Part shown: positions 12,209 through 25,400 of the stretch, piece by piece
How positions within the stretch are numbered: the first letter of the stretch is position 1
Layout of the letters: each line of letters opens with the position of its first letter
Source: Membranipora membranacea
Taxonomy: Eukaryota > Bryozoa > Gymnolaemata > Cheilostomatida > Membraniporidae
Direction of reading: 5' to 3'
NCBI GenBank assembly: GCA_914767715.1
Contig: OU612071.1
Span: 26,223,681 to 26,287,680, forward strand
DNA: 64,000 nucleotides
Made by a program: the position numbers and the translations under genes
Notes under the pieces: generated by a model
Seen by the model: only the letters and a program-made list of their open reading frames with translations
Told to the model about the DNA's origin: nothing
The model's database searches: none

Positions 12209-15200
12209 ATTAACCATAGAAATTTGAGAAGACAATTCAAAGCAGGTAGAGACTTTTGTGGAACCTAGAGCTTATCAATGGTCAACAAAGTTATTGGATG
12301 CAGAATTGAGAGTTGGCACTGACAATTTAGATCATTATAACAATGATCAAAACTGATATCTGACAATCCTCTATTCTATATAAAAAAGATAGGCAACAAT
12401 GGTTGAAATATAAATATATTATGTTGTGAGTGATGGAAATGTTTGAAGTCATGTAAGTGATGAGAGGTAACGCACCAACCGTAATTCCTAAGAGTGACCT
12501 AGCATATCACATAGCTATGACATGCTGGAGTGAAAGTCGAGCCCCAACAGATGCTTCACCTTTCATAGCTATGGTCTCGTTAGGTGGGTATCCCTATTAA
12601 CGGCACAGTTCTTTGACTTGAGTTAATATCTATAAACAAGAACATTAAGACTATAAAAAAAAAGTGAAATGAACTATGATGGAAACTCTGTGGTGCAAAT
12701 AGCATGTGAATACAATTCTGGGGTTTGTGTTTAATGATGTTACTAGACCTATTAAGCCAACTTAAGCCAGAATTTAGCTATCCTCAACATTTTTCAATAA
12801 ATACTGAGCACTTCAATGGTGAAGGGTCTGCTCTTCAATGTGGGGAATTCATTCATTACGAGTTTTCCCATATCTACCTGAGGTAACGCCAGATAATATC
12901 AGGATACTTGGTAATAGATAATAAAACTTTTCTGTTTTGGGTCACTAGCACAGAACAGAATTGTTGCTAATGCGACTGGTTGTGGAAAGCATGTAATTAG
13001 GTTTTCGGTCAGCTGGGCTTAGTGTTCAAGAGTCTGATCCCTTGCGATTGTGAGACCGGTGCTTTATCAACTGGGCTACTTCTGATCCTGAATCACACAC
13101 AGTGTAGACATGGTTTGGAGTTAATCTGGGACTACATTAAGATCGACCTAATGTGCTTGTTTTAGTTAGATCCACACTAACAACAAGCCTACTTCTGAAC
13201 ACTAGAGTAACTATGAATAATACTATTACATAAATTGCACAAATTCCATAGACAGGGCTAGTAAACTAACTCCGACTCGAGCAAGATGTTTAGTTCGAGG
13301 TCTAATCCCAACCTCCCGACGGAAGAAAATGTTACGTGATGAACAGACCAAATTTTAGGACTGCTAAATTTTATTTTCGGAATAGTATGCGTGATGCAAT
13401 TTTACCTGGATTGTAAATCACTCTATTCACTGTAGCCTTAGTAACCAAGAAACATTAAAAGGACCTAGAAATTACCACTACGCCTCTTTGCCAGTAACAA
13501 CCCAAAAAATTCGGCAAATGTGATGACAATGATGGAGGAGAGAGTGGATTGAGGCCAACCTTAGCCTGTATTGACAAGCTAAGCCAAAGTCAAGATAAGC
13601 TGCTGAAGTACTTCAAAACTAACTTTGCTCAATTAGGCCTATTGTATCTACGCCAATACATTCACAGCATTAGTTGGTTAACTTTTAGCAAACATGCGTA
13701 GCACGCTGTTTTTTGGGTCCCAGTAATGTTACTATGTAATTATAAACTGAATTGAGTATTCCTTTTCATCCTACCAATTGACTGTATACTGATGATTATA
13801 ATTGCATTGTGTTGCCCCTATTCATAATTATGTCAATTTAAAAGTCCCAAAATTGAATGCATTGAATGTAATGGATTATGGAATGAAGCTTAGTAGGTGT
13901 CAGGATTGGCTAGCTAGGCCTGTTGGGGTTTGCTTCAATCACAAAATTATGCTGTCATGATCACTGTTATTCTGTAATAAGTTGAACCAAGGAGAACTCC
14001 TTAATTGAACTGATCTGACTCAACATACCACAAATAGGCCTTTTTTTAAATGTGGTTCGGGGATAGAGCAGTCATTACACTACCTTCTTTGTCGCAATCT
14101 CACGGATCACCTGCAGATTGTTGTGCAAGTCAACTAGCTAGTGGCCCCAACCACGAGACTTAATATGCCAAGCTGCAGTGGGCCTTATTTATTGATGGGC
14201 ATATGGTCAAACTGGAAGGGCTCAATAAGAAAATGATAATAATAATGCCAATTTCAGCAGGCATATCCCTATGGATACTTGATGTAAGAAATGCCGACAC
14301 ACACGCCCGCACACACACACACACATATCTAACAAAAACTCTCTAGTCTCTGTCCAATGTTTGGTGAGTGTTGCCTCTCTCTAGTCTCTGACTCTGAGTG
14401 AGACAGAGGCAACACACGGCACACACTCTCTCTCTCATCTCTGTCCATACACACAGCCAATAGTAATACGTATGAATAAAATCATTTTTTAATTACCTTC
14501 GTGCTAACTGACTCCAACATCCATCCATAGTTGCAGCTCTCTCATGTGAGTGTGAAAAATTGCTAGTACTAGTGACTTGTACTAGCTAGAGCATGTTCTA
14601 CTAAACATTCAAATACTACCAGTGCCAACTAACTATCCTGACGACATCTGATACAAAAATAAAATTAACTTCAGTGCTACACTGTCATTGGACAACTTCT
14701 TTATGTAGGCGTGGCTTACATATAATAACAAAAGGAGTTGTCCACACACTAAGATTGGGTGGAGAACTCCAACTTTTTTTTGCTCACAGGACTATGTTTT
14801 ACCTTAATCCAGCAGAGTAGAACAAATTCAGCAACGTCAGCAACCAGAACAAATTTGCCCGACTTGGTTATGTTTAGCGATTAGAAGTTTTAAACCTGAC
14901 CACTGAATCTGCTTTTATAACCTTTATCAATGCCAAACAGTTTATAGAAATAGCCGATGATCATATGCATCCTCTTTTCAACTGTAGGAAACAAAATACT
15001 GCTACAATATCATCTCATAAGCTTACCACTTTTACACTAAACCTATGTAGAACTGGTAAATGTGTTAATTCTTCTTTTCAATTGTTAATTTCAACATAAT
15101 TTTTCATTGTGCGCATTTGTTTTTATCAATATTTGATACTGAATGCTTTTATAATGTAAACTAACTTTAACCCTTAAACAGACTAGATAATTACCTTGAT

Positions 15201-15254
15201 GTAGTGAACAAAGTGATAGCATTATTTGCAAAGGAGGCAGTCAATCATAAATAC
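12209..15254. other. Non-coding stretch with relics
   Basis: No coding exon recognised on either strand, although the missing C-terminal atlastin exons would be expected here or further left. A tRNA-like relic on the minus strand (13035-13081) has an A box TAGCCCAGTTGATAAAGCAC and a degraded B box. A (CA)n plus (CT)n low-complexity tract spans about 14299-14440. Confidence 0.45.
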
Positions 15255-18200
15255 CTTTTGTACTTCCATCTACTTCCCTAGTGGTTGCTACATTTCTCCC
15301 TGGGTGAGGCATCAGATATGCGTTCATCTCCTCAAAAAAAGACCTTACATTGTCTCTCAGCGTTGTATGCTCATCTACGTGAGTTGATTTCTCCTGTATC
15401 AATTAATGATTGGAAAAGATCTTTAGGAGTAATATGCATTCACTTATACTAACAACGAGTTCAAGGTATATTTGAATAAGCAAGAGCTAAGCCTTTTGTC
15501 GATACTAAGCATAAAAACATATACACACTTTTTGCCAATTTAAACTGTAAGAATCATGATGTTCGAATGAAGTAAACAAGAGGTCATAGCAGCTCATAGT
15601 CTGAATGAGTTAAGAAGATAAGTGCGCTATTAATAAACATTCTTCTTTGGAAAGTCAAACATCCATCCAGCTTATCCCTGTTATAGTAAGTTAACTCAAA
15701 AGATATGCTGAGGTCCATACCTAGTAGGTTTTTTAATTAACCAACCTTCAATAGTTCATCGAGAAATCTGTTGCCACCTTTCATACCATATGGGTTATCA
15801 TAGGGATAACTCCAGTCTCTTACAAGGAACAGCAGCGACTGAAAGGGTTTCGCGACTTCTTTAACCTCCGTGTAATCTGATGCCAGTTTACCATACTCAC
15901 AGAAAAACTGTAAATAATCATATGTTGCTGTAAATCATCATTCTGAAGATCGGGGTCAAGCATTTGGTCATTTTGGCGGCTGAGCTGAAGAGAGAGAGAG
16001 AGCCAATGTAAAGTCAGTAGCAGATCCCATTGACAGGATGATAATTGTTAAAGGGTACATAAGGCAAATATATGGTCAGCAACCGCGTATTGAAAAGAAA
16101 AATTTCAATTAGATCAAGACAAAAAAGTTATATACAGGGGAGCATTGATGATAAACTAATTTCTGTGAAAGTTCAACAAAGAGTTAGATGGAGTCATTTT
16201 TAGACTTTCATTATAAATCAGCTTCCTGTTGTTTATTATTCAAAATAATTTTTTCGTATGGGCCAGCTTTGGATGTTATTGACTTCTGCTTGTCCCTCAG
16301 TTTTTAAACAGTCATATTTTTCTGCTCTATGATCAAAGAATTTGTCCGTGACTTTTCAAACAAGACCATCAGAAAAATGTTATCTACCCTAAATTAACAG
16401 TTTATTGCTAAAACATTTAATACAGTTAGACACATTCCACGAGCGTCAATCTGTTAATGTATGTATGAAAGGTTAATGATGATGTTGAAGTTCTCAAGTA
16501 ATGATATGGAAGTATAGCGTGGCTTTAAGACTTAAGAGAAATGCCGCTACTCATAAGAATTGTTATAGTTTTCCGGCATCATATGCAAGGCAACTTGCTT
16601 CGGTTATAACCACTGCGTTTCCTGGCCTATAATGGCGATTTAAATTTTTTGCGATCGCCATGAAAATGATGTTGAAAACTACTGTTACACGGCATTAAAA
16701 CTAATTACCTCAAGGTACTGGAGATCATTTTCTTGTATGTTGGCCTGTAGATTATACACAAAAACTGAGCTGAGTAATGCACTGAGAGCAAATATAGAAG
16801 TGTCTTCTTTGACGGTGCTATTTGTGTCAAAAGTTCCCTGCGTGTCCAACAACAGGACAGCAACCTAAAACACATTGCAATAATAGTCCTCAGACAGATT
16901 GAATATTAATATTAATTTGGACGATCCAGGTATACTATGCCATCTGTAAATAATATCAAACCCTGATCAAACCTCATGTGGCAATTGGCAAGCTTAGTTG
17001 TACTAGGATTGCCATAATTCAGCAAACAAATGACAATGTTTGAAATGGCAGTTATAGTATGCCTAGACTTGCCAAACTTATTTTCCACTACACTACAAAA
17101 TATTGTTGGCGTGAATAGTATGTGGTAGAGGACTATGAGTTGTAAGTTACAAGCTAAACCAGCATTCACATGAGCACAGCTCAGATTTGGCAATAAAATG
17201 ATTGTTGAGAAAATCGCGGATTAACAAAGTAAAAACTGACGATACAAAGATGCGTGTGTTTTTCTTAATCTCATACAATGTAAAACCAAATAATATATGC
17301 AAAATGTTGATTAAAAAGATGATAATTCTGAGAAGTTTCATTATAATTCTTCTGATACCATTTTACAGTCAATGTCACTGAACCATACAACAGCTTCACA
17401 TGCAGTACTATGTGACATAGCCCGGACTACAGATAGTCAAAACGCAGAGCTGCTAGACGAAAGGGAGAGTAAGGGCATCATATTTTGAATGACTATTCCT
17501 CCCAATGGGTGCTATGATACAGTTCAAGTACCGAAAGAAGACACTACTCAGATCAGAAATGCTCTGTTCTGACTCAACTAAACACTAAACGCTAAAATAT
17601 CAGGAACCAAATTCATGACAAGACTTGATACAAACTTATTATCAGACACATGACTCAGGACTGCTAACTACATTTATCACTCGATTCAGACTTCACCGTT
17701 ATAATTTTGTGCCATTTGATCTGATGAGTTCAGAAGATATACACTGTATACAGGACATTTTGGGGTCGCATATCCCTACTTGTATCTGTGTACTACAGTA
17801 ACTTTGTGGTTATGTAAACCGACGAGGTTTTTTCCCAATGCTATATGATTTAAATCTGATTGGAAAATCTGCATGGTGCAAGCTATGAAGGATTTTGACA
17901 CATGATACTCTTCCGACACTGCTTCTTTCGCCCTTTCATGCCTTAAATGCTTTGGCGGCCGGGCCTCGCTGCCTCCCCTAGTATAGACTATGTCTCTGAA
18001 AGATAATATTGATTCTGGTCTCGGCAACATGAATTGTCAATGCACGAAGAGCCAACATACTCTGTACTCAGTACAATCGGTCTGATCATAGATCAAATCT
18101 AGATAAAAACTATTTAATTCTCAAGGTATCTACTAAATAATTTGACAACCTGTCAAAAATACAACACTTGTGTATTTACAGTAGCTCAATATAACTTTAA

Positions 18201-19408
18201 AGAAACTTACCTCCTCTCCATCAGCAAGTGTCAATAAGAAAGGCTTGTTCCACATTAAGATGCCTGTGGTTTCCCTTTCAGCACCTCCCCTTGCTGAAAA
18301 CATTTCCTTCATGGGTTCACATCCATCTTTCAACCAATCGGAGTCATTCAAATCATAGTTCTGTAATAAAAATGTTTGTTCATTGTATCAATAAGGAGAG
18401 CAACGACAGAACATACTTAATGAATTAATTGAGTCATCATCAATCAATATATTTACAATTATGGTTTGACTGTCCAATATTTAATTTGGGTATGAAAGGG
18501 TTTGTATGTTTTCAAAGTGAGCCTAACCTTGTTGTCCTTTATCGTACAATAATTGTAATCTGCCTCGTTTCAAAACAATTACTATGGTATACTTCTGATA
18601 CAATATAAATGATGCAACTGGTAAATAATGACTATGCAGGAGAAACTTTGAAAGTTAGTGCGAGAGACACCTAAGTGGAATGATTAGATAAGAGAATAAG
18701 GCTTGACCCTTGAATCATCATTGGCATTAAGACTATAGCTGGTCAGAATAGGCTAACAATGGATTCTAATTTTATACCTCGACAATAAAGGTGGATACAC
18801 ATCTTGCAGACAATGGTCTTCTATTTCCTTGGCCAGCTATAAAAGCCTTACCTCTTGGCTTGTGATGAACATCAGATACCGGAGGAAGAAGTTCAGAAGG
18901 TAAGACTTTCCTTTTCTGAAGGCGCCAGCAACAGTAACCACTACTATGGGTTTATCTTTGACATCAGGTTGGTGAATTATAGCAGAGAGGTTTTCCTCCA
19001 TCAGCCGTAGAGTGTGGTCATCTTGGACTCTTACAATCTGGACAGCTTTTCCTTTCATTTGGATAGCTTCTCTTTTCATCTGTACTGAAACATAGAAATC
19101 AATTGGAGTGATACTTTTGTTGCCCATTTAGAAATTGCTTGTTGTTGATGTAGATTTAAATTGCAGAATGTGGTGAATCAGGTGCTCTAAGTTCACTTAA
19201 AGTTACCGTTAGGGCGTTTTCCCACTTCCAAGGCTGTAACTGGATCATATAAATGCTGATATGATGAAGGCTGGAAACTGTATAACTTTTAACCATTAAG
19301 ACTTGTATTACTTGAACCACAAACCAAAATAAAAACTCTAGCTGCATCACACAATCTCACTGTTACTCACCGTGGTTGATTTGGACCGGCATTGATTGGG
19401 AACTGACG
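15255..19408 (-). CDS. Atlastin-like GTPase (N-terminal GTPase part, six exons)
   Basis: Atlastins are ER-membrane GTPases that tether and fuse ER tubules. Exons in coding order: 19371-19408, 18852-19084, 18211-18360, 16709-16864, 15746-15907, 15255-15393; phases agree at every junction. Visible motifs: [13 protein letters not shown] (strand before the P-loop), P-loop [10 protein letters not shown], switch [13 protein letters not shown]3 [48 protein letters not shown] with the RD (G4) motif, and [16 protein letters not shown]. All catalytic GTPase motifs are intact over about 290 residues. Human atlastins are about 560 residues, so the rest of the GTPase domain, the three-helix bundle, two membrane segments and tail are missing. 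I could not find those exons to the left. The fifth exon's donor (GTTGGT) is weak. The start codon lies in an upstream exon, possibly 20805-20996. GBP-family membership is less likely, given RDWS and QGTFD. Confidence 0.88.
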
Positions 19409-20804
19409 CTGAATGACTTGACAAGCAGTGGGGTGTTGACAATGTTATTAATATTGTTCAATTTTGCATTTATATAGAGATAATAACCATAGCACCCGCT
19501 TACAGCTGATTTTTATCAGTTGTAAGCAGACACTTTGGTGCCAATTTAGCTTATCTTTTTATGGCAGCATGTTTACAATATGCATTCCTATTGGGATATC
19601 AGAGATCGTGGGCAGCTACTATGTATTAATTGACATTCCAAACGGAGCTAGATACTCGAAGTGCAGTTAATAGGACAAATTAGGCAATACCAATCGATAG
19701 GTGATTGTGGTTGTGCGTATGATCTTTCTGCTTTCCTCATGGCTAAAGTTTGATTGAAATGATTAGCTTGCAGAGAGTTATCCTCTCTAGGGTACAGGAA
19801 CCAGGACCCACGGTATTCATGCAACAACCTATACCTATGCCTGCTTGAAACCCGTCAACTGTTCATATCAAAGCGGCAGAGGGAATTATTTTGACTCCCT
19901 GCGCGGTGTGCAAACACACAGTGGAACTCCAGTATTTCTAGTCCCAGATAATGCTCAGTGTAATTATCATTTTTATGTTCTCATTCAATATTCCAAATAT
20001 CACATTCCCACTTTGTCTCTGAGAGACAAAATATCTCACTTCTTCCTATCGAAGCTGTATCTACCCCCCCCCCCCCTTGTAATGCAACACTTCATTCGAT
20101 TGCATCTCATGATAATTCATATCTTTTGAGATGTGTACGCTCATTGAGACAGTGGGTTGAATTGGTGACAATGATGAATAACTTAAAACTGATGGATCCC
20201 TCATAATAATAAGAGTATCGTTAGTGCCTACCCTGTGAGTGATAGATCACTGATCACAAGATTTCAGGTCATGAAATGTCATGTATAAACTACCAAGAAA
20301 TCGGAAAGTCCCACTCACTTACAAAAGCGTGAAATATTACCCTTTGACCTTCGCATAGTCAATATAAATACACAGGAAAGTTACTGCTTGAAAGGCTGCC
20401 AATTAATTCATACTCATCAATCATCCATTTGTAAAACAGTTTAATTTAAAAATTAAGTAATTATGATGCCTTATTCTAAGCCTTGTGCATATCTTCCCCT
20501 CCTGTTACCACACATGCTGAAACACTTAAAACTGTGAAATACTGAATGGGGATTTCAGCATGTTATAGGACAAATAAATATTGCAACGACATGAACAACT
20601 TGCATGAATATCATTTTCACAAATTTGAAGTGGGAAGCATATGAACAAGGAGTAAAGTTTTACTCCTTGGTATGAAGCACACTATGCCTAGTGCTTGTCT
20701 GTCCCAGGAATGTTTGCAGCATTGGAGTGTACCAAGGAGTTGGTTGTAGAGTAGTGACATCAGATAATCCACACTGTCACAATTTCTTTCATAACAAACC
20801 TCAC
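19409..20804. other. Probable 5' intron or intergenic DNA of the atlastin-like gene
   Basis: No further atlastin exon could be recognised here. A poly-C run lies at about 20062-20074. The open frames at 19464-19670 and 19845-20129 show no family signal. Confidence 0.35.
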
Positions 20805-20996
20805 CTGGGGTACTCTATCATCATCACCACCATCCTGTTGAGGTTGATCATCATCACTGTTGCTTTCTCTTCTTATTCTTACCACTCTAGGCTCCAAAAT
20901 CCAGGGTTGATCCAACTGCATCACTCCTATAACATTTTCCTCATCAATAAAAGATGAGCTGGATGTGCTTCTTCTTGAGCTAGATTTATATGACAT
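20805..20996 (-). CDS. Putative first coding exon, Ser- and Asp-rich
   Basis: The exon starts with ATG at 20996 and runs 64 codons to a good donor CCCCAG-GTGAGG. It encodes MSYKSSSRRSTSSSSFIDEE, then a short hydrophobic patch, then RIRRESNSDDDQPQQDGGDD, so it is a disordered, probably phosphorylatable N-terminus. It lies on the same strand 1.4 kb upstream of the atlastin-like gene, whose family has variable, charged, Ser-rich N-termini. It may be that gene's first exon, but it ends in phase 0 while the next recognised atlastin exon (19371-19408) needs two carried bases. Either an intermediate exon is missing or it belongs to another gene. Confidence 0.5.
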
Positions 20997-21065
20997 GTTG
21001 TTTGTTGAATTATGTTGCTATCAAGCTGTACCTGGGTACTAATTCTCATATCTCTCTTGTTTTCA

Positions 21066-21337
21066 GGGTGTATTGATGACGCCCTGGCTAAACAAATAAA
21101 TAATAGTGTTTGATCTCTGCTAGATTTTTGAGGCACCTGATTGGTCAAGTACGGTACCAATCATCTCTAATGTGAAAAGCGTTACCAGAAGTTAGCAGAA
21201 GTTATGAGCTTCTACCGTAGGAGCTCATAACTCCATGCAAAGCCACTGGCAAATAGTTTTGAGACCAAATTCATCAATTAATTATGAATACTGGTGGCTC
21301 TGCTGGGCAAAGCTCAGCTGCGACAGCAGTGGTTTAA
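21066..21337. mobile_element. Terminal part of a TTAA-flanked element, copy 1
   Basis: From GTGTATTGATGACGCCCTGG to GGCTCTGCTGGGCAAAGCTC and ending GTGGTTTAA, this segment matches 35093-35846, which carries about 485 extra bases at 35148-35632. It stops exactly at a TTAA (21334-21337) where a LINE sequence begins in mid-ORF. The other copy stops at the same LINE TTAA in opposite sense, so the ends behave as terminal inverted repeats of one element that targeted TTAA. TTAA targeting is known for piggyBac-type transposons; assignment to that superfamily is inference only. Confidence 0.55.
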
Positions 21338-23180
21338 GGAGAGATGGAGAGACACTCAACCCCAAAAATCAAAGGAAGGACTTGCAGAGGCCTGATGAAA
21401 TAGAGGGACTGATGAGGCTGATAAGCGAATCCGAAGTCAAAGTACAGTTAGAGAAGATGCAAAATAGGAAGGCAACTGGACCAGATGAATTCCCAATGTG
21501 GGTTAAAAAAAGGATCGCCGGTGTTATCTCCGTCCGAGGACTGAGAAATATCAGTGCCTTAAGGGCGCGGCCGCCGTATTCGGCGCCAAGTTGCTCTCAG
21601 TTTGCAGGCAGGTCGAAGCACACCTTGGGCGTCATATGACCCCAGTAGTCAGTAGACCGCAGCGGGATTCAAACCCAGGACCTCCAACGCTTGCGCGTTA
21701 AAGGGCAGGCACTCTAACCAACTGAGGTAGTGAAGAGTCTTAGGCAGACAGGTTTGACCTGGATGACAGGTGTAGTACAAGATGTACAGGAAAATGGGAT
21801 ACCACCAGAATGGAGAAAAAGCAAAATCACGCCTTTGTATAAGCAAAACGGAGGTCCTCTTAGCTGTTCAAACTATAGAGGGATAAAACTCCTCAGTCAT
21901 TGTCTAAAGCTCTTGGAGCGAGTGATAGAGGCGAGGTTAAGGGAAATGAGTATGATCAGTGGCAGGCTGTATGGCTTCCAGAAATGGAAGTCAACAACAC
22001 AGCCCATGTTTTGTTTTTTGGTACTCCAGGAAAAGATGAGGGAATACGAAAATGACTTGCATATGGTTTTTTGTCGACCTAGAGAAGGCGTATGATACAG
22101 TACCTAGAGACCTAATCTTAAACTGTCTGAGGAAGCGTGGAGTTCCAGAGTCATATGTAAGCGCAATCAAAGACATGTACAAAGACTGCAAAGCATCAGT
22201 TGTGACAAGTAGTGTAGGTGAAACAGATGAGATCGAGATAGAAGTAGGATTACATCAAGGATCTGCACTTAGCCCTTTCCTTTTAAAATTGATCTTTGAT
22301 GTCATCACCGAGGAGATTCAGGAGGACACTCTGTGGGCAATGCTGTTTGCTGGCGACCTTGTTCCCTGCGATGAAACTAGGGAGAGGATGGAAGAGAGTC
22401 TTGAGAACTAGAGGGGTGTTTAGAAGATCCATGATTAAAAGTAAGTAGGCCAAAGACAGAGTATCTTGCGCCAGCCGGAAACTTACAAAGGATATAAATG
22501 AAGAAGTATGATGGAGAAGGTTCAACTGATCTGCCGCAGGTATCAACATTCAAATACCCGGGAACCACAATAGATCAACAGGGGGGATGCGGAATAGAAG
22601 TTGCAAAGAGGATAGAGAAGGCATGGAATAGATGGAGAGAGCTGACAGGAGTGTTTTGCGATAAGAAAATTCCCACCAAGCTCAAGATTCTATTGTACAA
22701 GACAGCCATGAAACCTAGACTGATGCATGGAAATGAGATCTGGCCACTGACTCAAAGACAATAAGTCAAGGTTAGTGCAACTGAGATGAGGATGCTCCGA
22801 CACATTTATAATATAGACTGGGAAGAGCATAAGACAAATGAGAGTATAAGGGTGGAGGCCAAAAAGAAGCGATTGGAATAGGTATGAGGATAAGACGTCT
22901 TCATTGGTACGGACATGTACGCAGGAGAGATAGGGAGGAAGATATCAGAATGGTGGCTGAGATGAAAATACAGGGAAAGAGAAAGGGAGGGAGGCCAAAG
23001 AAAAGATAGATGGATACAGTGAAAGATGATATGCTGATATGCTTTGGTGTTTCTTGCGATTCTATATTTACTAACGAGCAGCATGGAAATAAATTTGGAT
23101 CAAGACGATACCGGACATGACACAGATATGATTAAGGCAGCTAATCAAAAAGTTGATGAGATTCCGGGGGTTTTACAATT
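21338..23180 (+). pseudogene. LINE (APE-type non-LTR retrotransposon), reverse-transcriptase half, degenerate
   Basis: The segment begins in mid-protein with KERWRD. It continues with RPDEIEGLMRLISESEVK and MQNRKATGPDEFP (RT domain 0/1), then after an insertion NGIPPEWRKSKITPLYKQ, NYRGIKLLSHCLKLLERV, VDLEKAYDTVPRDL and GLHQGSALSPFL. The catalytic FADD box reads FAGD, so the active site is broken. The C-terminal part has TFKYPGTTID, YKTAMKPRLMHGNEIWPLT and GGRPKKR before a likely 3' end. Several frameshifts and stops and a SINE-like insertion (21515-21727) make it a dead copy. It lacks all endonuclease sequence; that half of the same family lies at 35847-37336 on the other strand. Confidence 0.85.
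21515..21727 (-). mobile_element. tRNA-derived SINE inserted in the LINE
   Basis: On the minus strand the head has an A box (CTCAGTTGGTTAGAGTGCCT) and a B box (GGTTTGAATCCCGC), spaced as in tRNA, followed by a GC-rich body of about 140 bp. It interrupts the LINE frame between DEFPMW and KSLRQTG, and is much more GC-rich than its surroundings. I found no clean target duplication. The internal pol III boxes look intact. Confidence 0.7.
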
Positions 23181-24592
23181 AGAATGAGCCAAGCTTTACT
23201 TAAGCAAATTATCACTAAAACGTCGCACAAATCATCACTTGGTTGCTCTGTCAATCAGACAAAATTGCTCCCAAGACAAGGCAAGACAAGGCAAGTGGTC
23301 ATTGCTCCCATTTTACAAATCAGAAAGACCCTGTGGTGTGGCAGCTAGCAAGCTAGAGTGATTTGAATGAAATCTTTTGTTTTAGAGAACCATTTTTAGG
23401 AGGGATAATTGGATGAATGTCCCCTACTTTGTTCAGTTAAGTTAAGGCAAGGATGAGGCTTGGAATTTGTCTGGATAGATTTCCTCTTTGCTCTTTCCTC
23501 TTCGTTACATGTCATCAGTACTTGCATTATAATAAAAATGGATTTACCTGTGCCATAATCAACTACTTCGGAATTTTGCACAGTAGGGCAGAACTGAGTG
23601 GTGCGTAAAATCGTTTTGTCATTAGATGCTAGATTTCCAGCCTGACTAATGAAAATGCAACATAGCTAAAGTGGCAGATAATTAATGGGCAGGCTGACCC
23701 GCAACATTCAGCATTCAAGGATCTGCTGTTCATGTATGCCTTAATTGATATGGAGTACAAAGTCATTCACTGATCATGATAGCTAACAAAGACAGAAGAT
23801 ATGTTGTAATCAAAGAAACATTTCACCATCTCGCTCTCAAACAAATAAACACGCAACAGTTAACTACGACAGAGGTATCATCCAAGTAAATTCACATTAT
23901 ATGAATAGTCTCTCTTTGGCCTACAGTATTTCATTGATTCTTAGATGATCAAATTGATTAAGAACAATTCTGTTTTGGACGCTCTTCATTGTTATATAAT
24001 TGATATATATGACTCATTATAATAATTTTGTTTCAGCATCATTGGTATCAGTGCTTAAAGGGAATATCATCTATTATTTCTTCCCTACAACGTAAGGAAC
24101 AAAAGGAAACACATAAGGTACATAGGGTTTTACCCTCTCCAATAGTCTCCTGCCCCAGCCGTAATGAGCTGTAAAATTTAACAAATGAAACTCATGCTAA
24201 GGTTTGTGTACAAACTGTCAATGATGGGTCATTCAATTGAGTATAGTGCAATAGAAATCACTTTTAAATGATTTCCTATTATAGGAAATAATAATAATAT
24301 TTTTACAACGCTGATGACTCACCATTGGTTGTCATTGTTGCAATCATAAGGATGATGAGGAACAGACTGATTAACTGATTTCATCCTGCCTGGAAATCAG
24401 GTCATTAAACTCAATTTGGCTTCCAAACCTTCCATGAAACACAAATAGCTTGTTGCGCCAAATACTATTAACTGCTCCATAAGAAATTTGCTACACAGTC
24501 CGTTCCTGACAATAACAAAGTGACAGCAAAATCATACTACATTGAGTTTGAAACCCTCTGTCAGAAAATCTTTATGAGAGAAGATAGGGGGA
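23181..24592. other. Non-coding stretch, no gene supported
   Basis: Nothing recognisable apart from a short GGCAAGACAA-type direct repeat near 23275-23295. Confidence 0.45.
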
Positions 24593-25400
24593 TGTTTTCG
24601 TGCAGCTTGAGCTATGGGATTATATGCAGGGTCACATCATTTGGCTCAAAAAGTGAAGGGGGCGGTAAATTTGTTAGGACTCACACAAAATTACAGCTTA
24701 TACAGCTACTATAAAACACACATCACATGTTCAGTTCATTAAATTTCAGGTAATCCAACAGAAAAATCGCCAAATATTATTGCCATGACACTAACACTAT
24801 GGCTGCTAAATAATATGAAATTTCCATTTGTAAGTTTTGAAATTAATGCACATATAAGTAACAGTGGGGGTTTAATTTTTAGCAAGACTTCAGCATTGTC
24901 TTTGCTAGGGTGTAGCAAAAGGTTTGGGTCCAAAACAAAAGCAGCAATAGTAAGCATTGTCAGTATTTGGTGTCTTCCATTGAACGAGTGTGCCTTTATT
25001 GAGGCATCCAAGGATTATTCTGAAAATTTGAATTATATTTTTCATAGTAGCTGTTGGCAAGTTGCTCTTGGTGCAGTGAGTTCTGTGCTCTTCTGTACCT
25101 CACGGAAAAAAGGCTTTTAACACTCAATCATAATGTTGATGAGTTACCGTCCTCATCATCTGGTACAGCTGTGATCATCATCTTGTCTGACAGAATATCT
25201 TGGAATTCACCAGCTATGTGATCTGACCTTAACATAGGCCGATAAGCAATGTGGCTGGGATCAGTTTATAACAGAGAGGGATAGATTACAATTTGTTGTC
25301 AAGTCTATTGTAAAGGGTCCCCTGGACAGTGTACAGTATTGTAAAGTGTCCAGGTGGATGTTTTCGGACGGGGATAGATACCAAAATACTATAACGGTTT
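24593..25400. mobile_element. Degenerate relic of the 4.3-kb foldback element family
   Basis: Segments of 24593-24850 match the central loop of the element at 48131-52438: TTATATGCAGGGT, GACTC-CACAAAA and ACACTATGGCTG lie in the same order as at 50140-50420. The right end (about 25300-25400) matches its terminus: CTATTGTAAAGGGTCCCC, TATTGTAAAGTGTCC and ATGTTTTCGGACGGGG, ending ATACTATA. The 353-bp arm units are not recognisable between them. The open frames here (24739-25011, 24785-25120) are therefore unlikely to be genes. Confidence 0.6.

Noticed and set aside
13270-13330. tRNA-like segment with TTCGAGGTCTAATCCCAACC on the plus strand
   Set aside because: No A box at the right distance.
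13550-13710. Plus-strand open segment of about 60 codons (LRPTLACIDKLSQSQDKLLK)
   Set aside because: No start, no convincing splice sites and no recognised family; could be an exon but not supportable.
24739-25120. Overlapping 90- and 111-codon open frames on both strands
   Set aside because: They lie in the relic of the foldback element and show no conserved motif.
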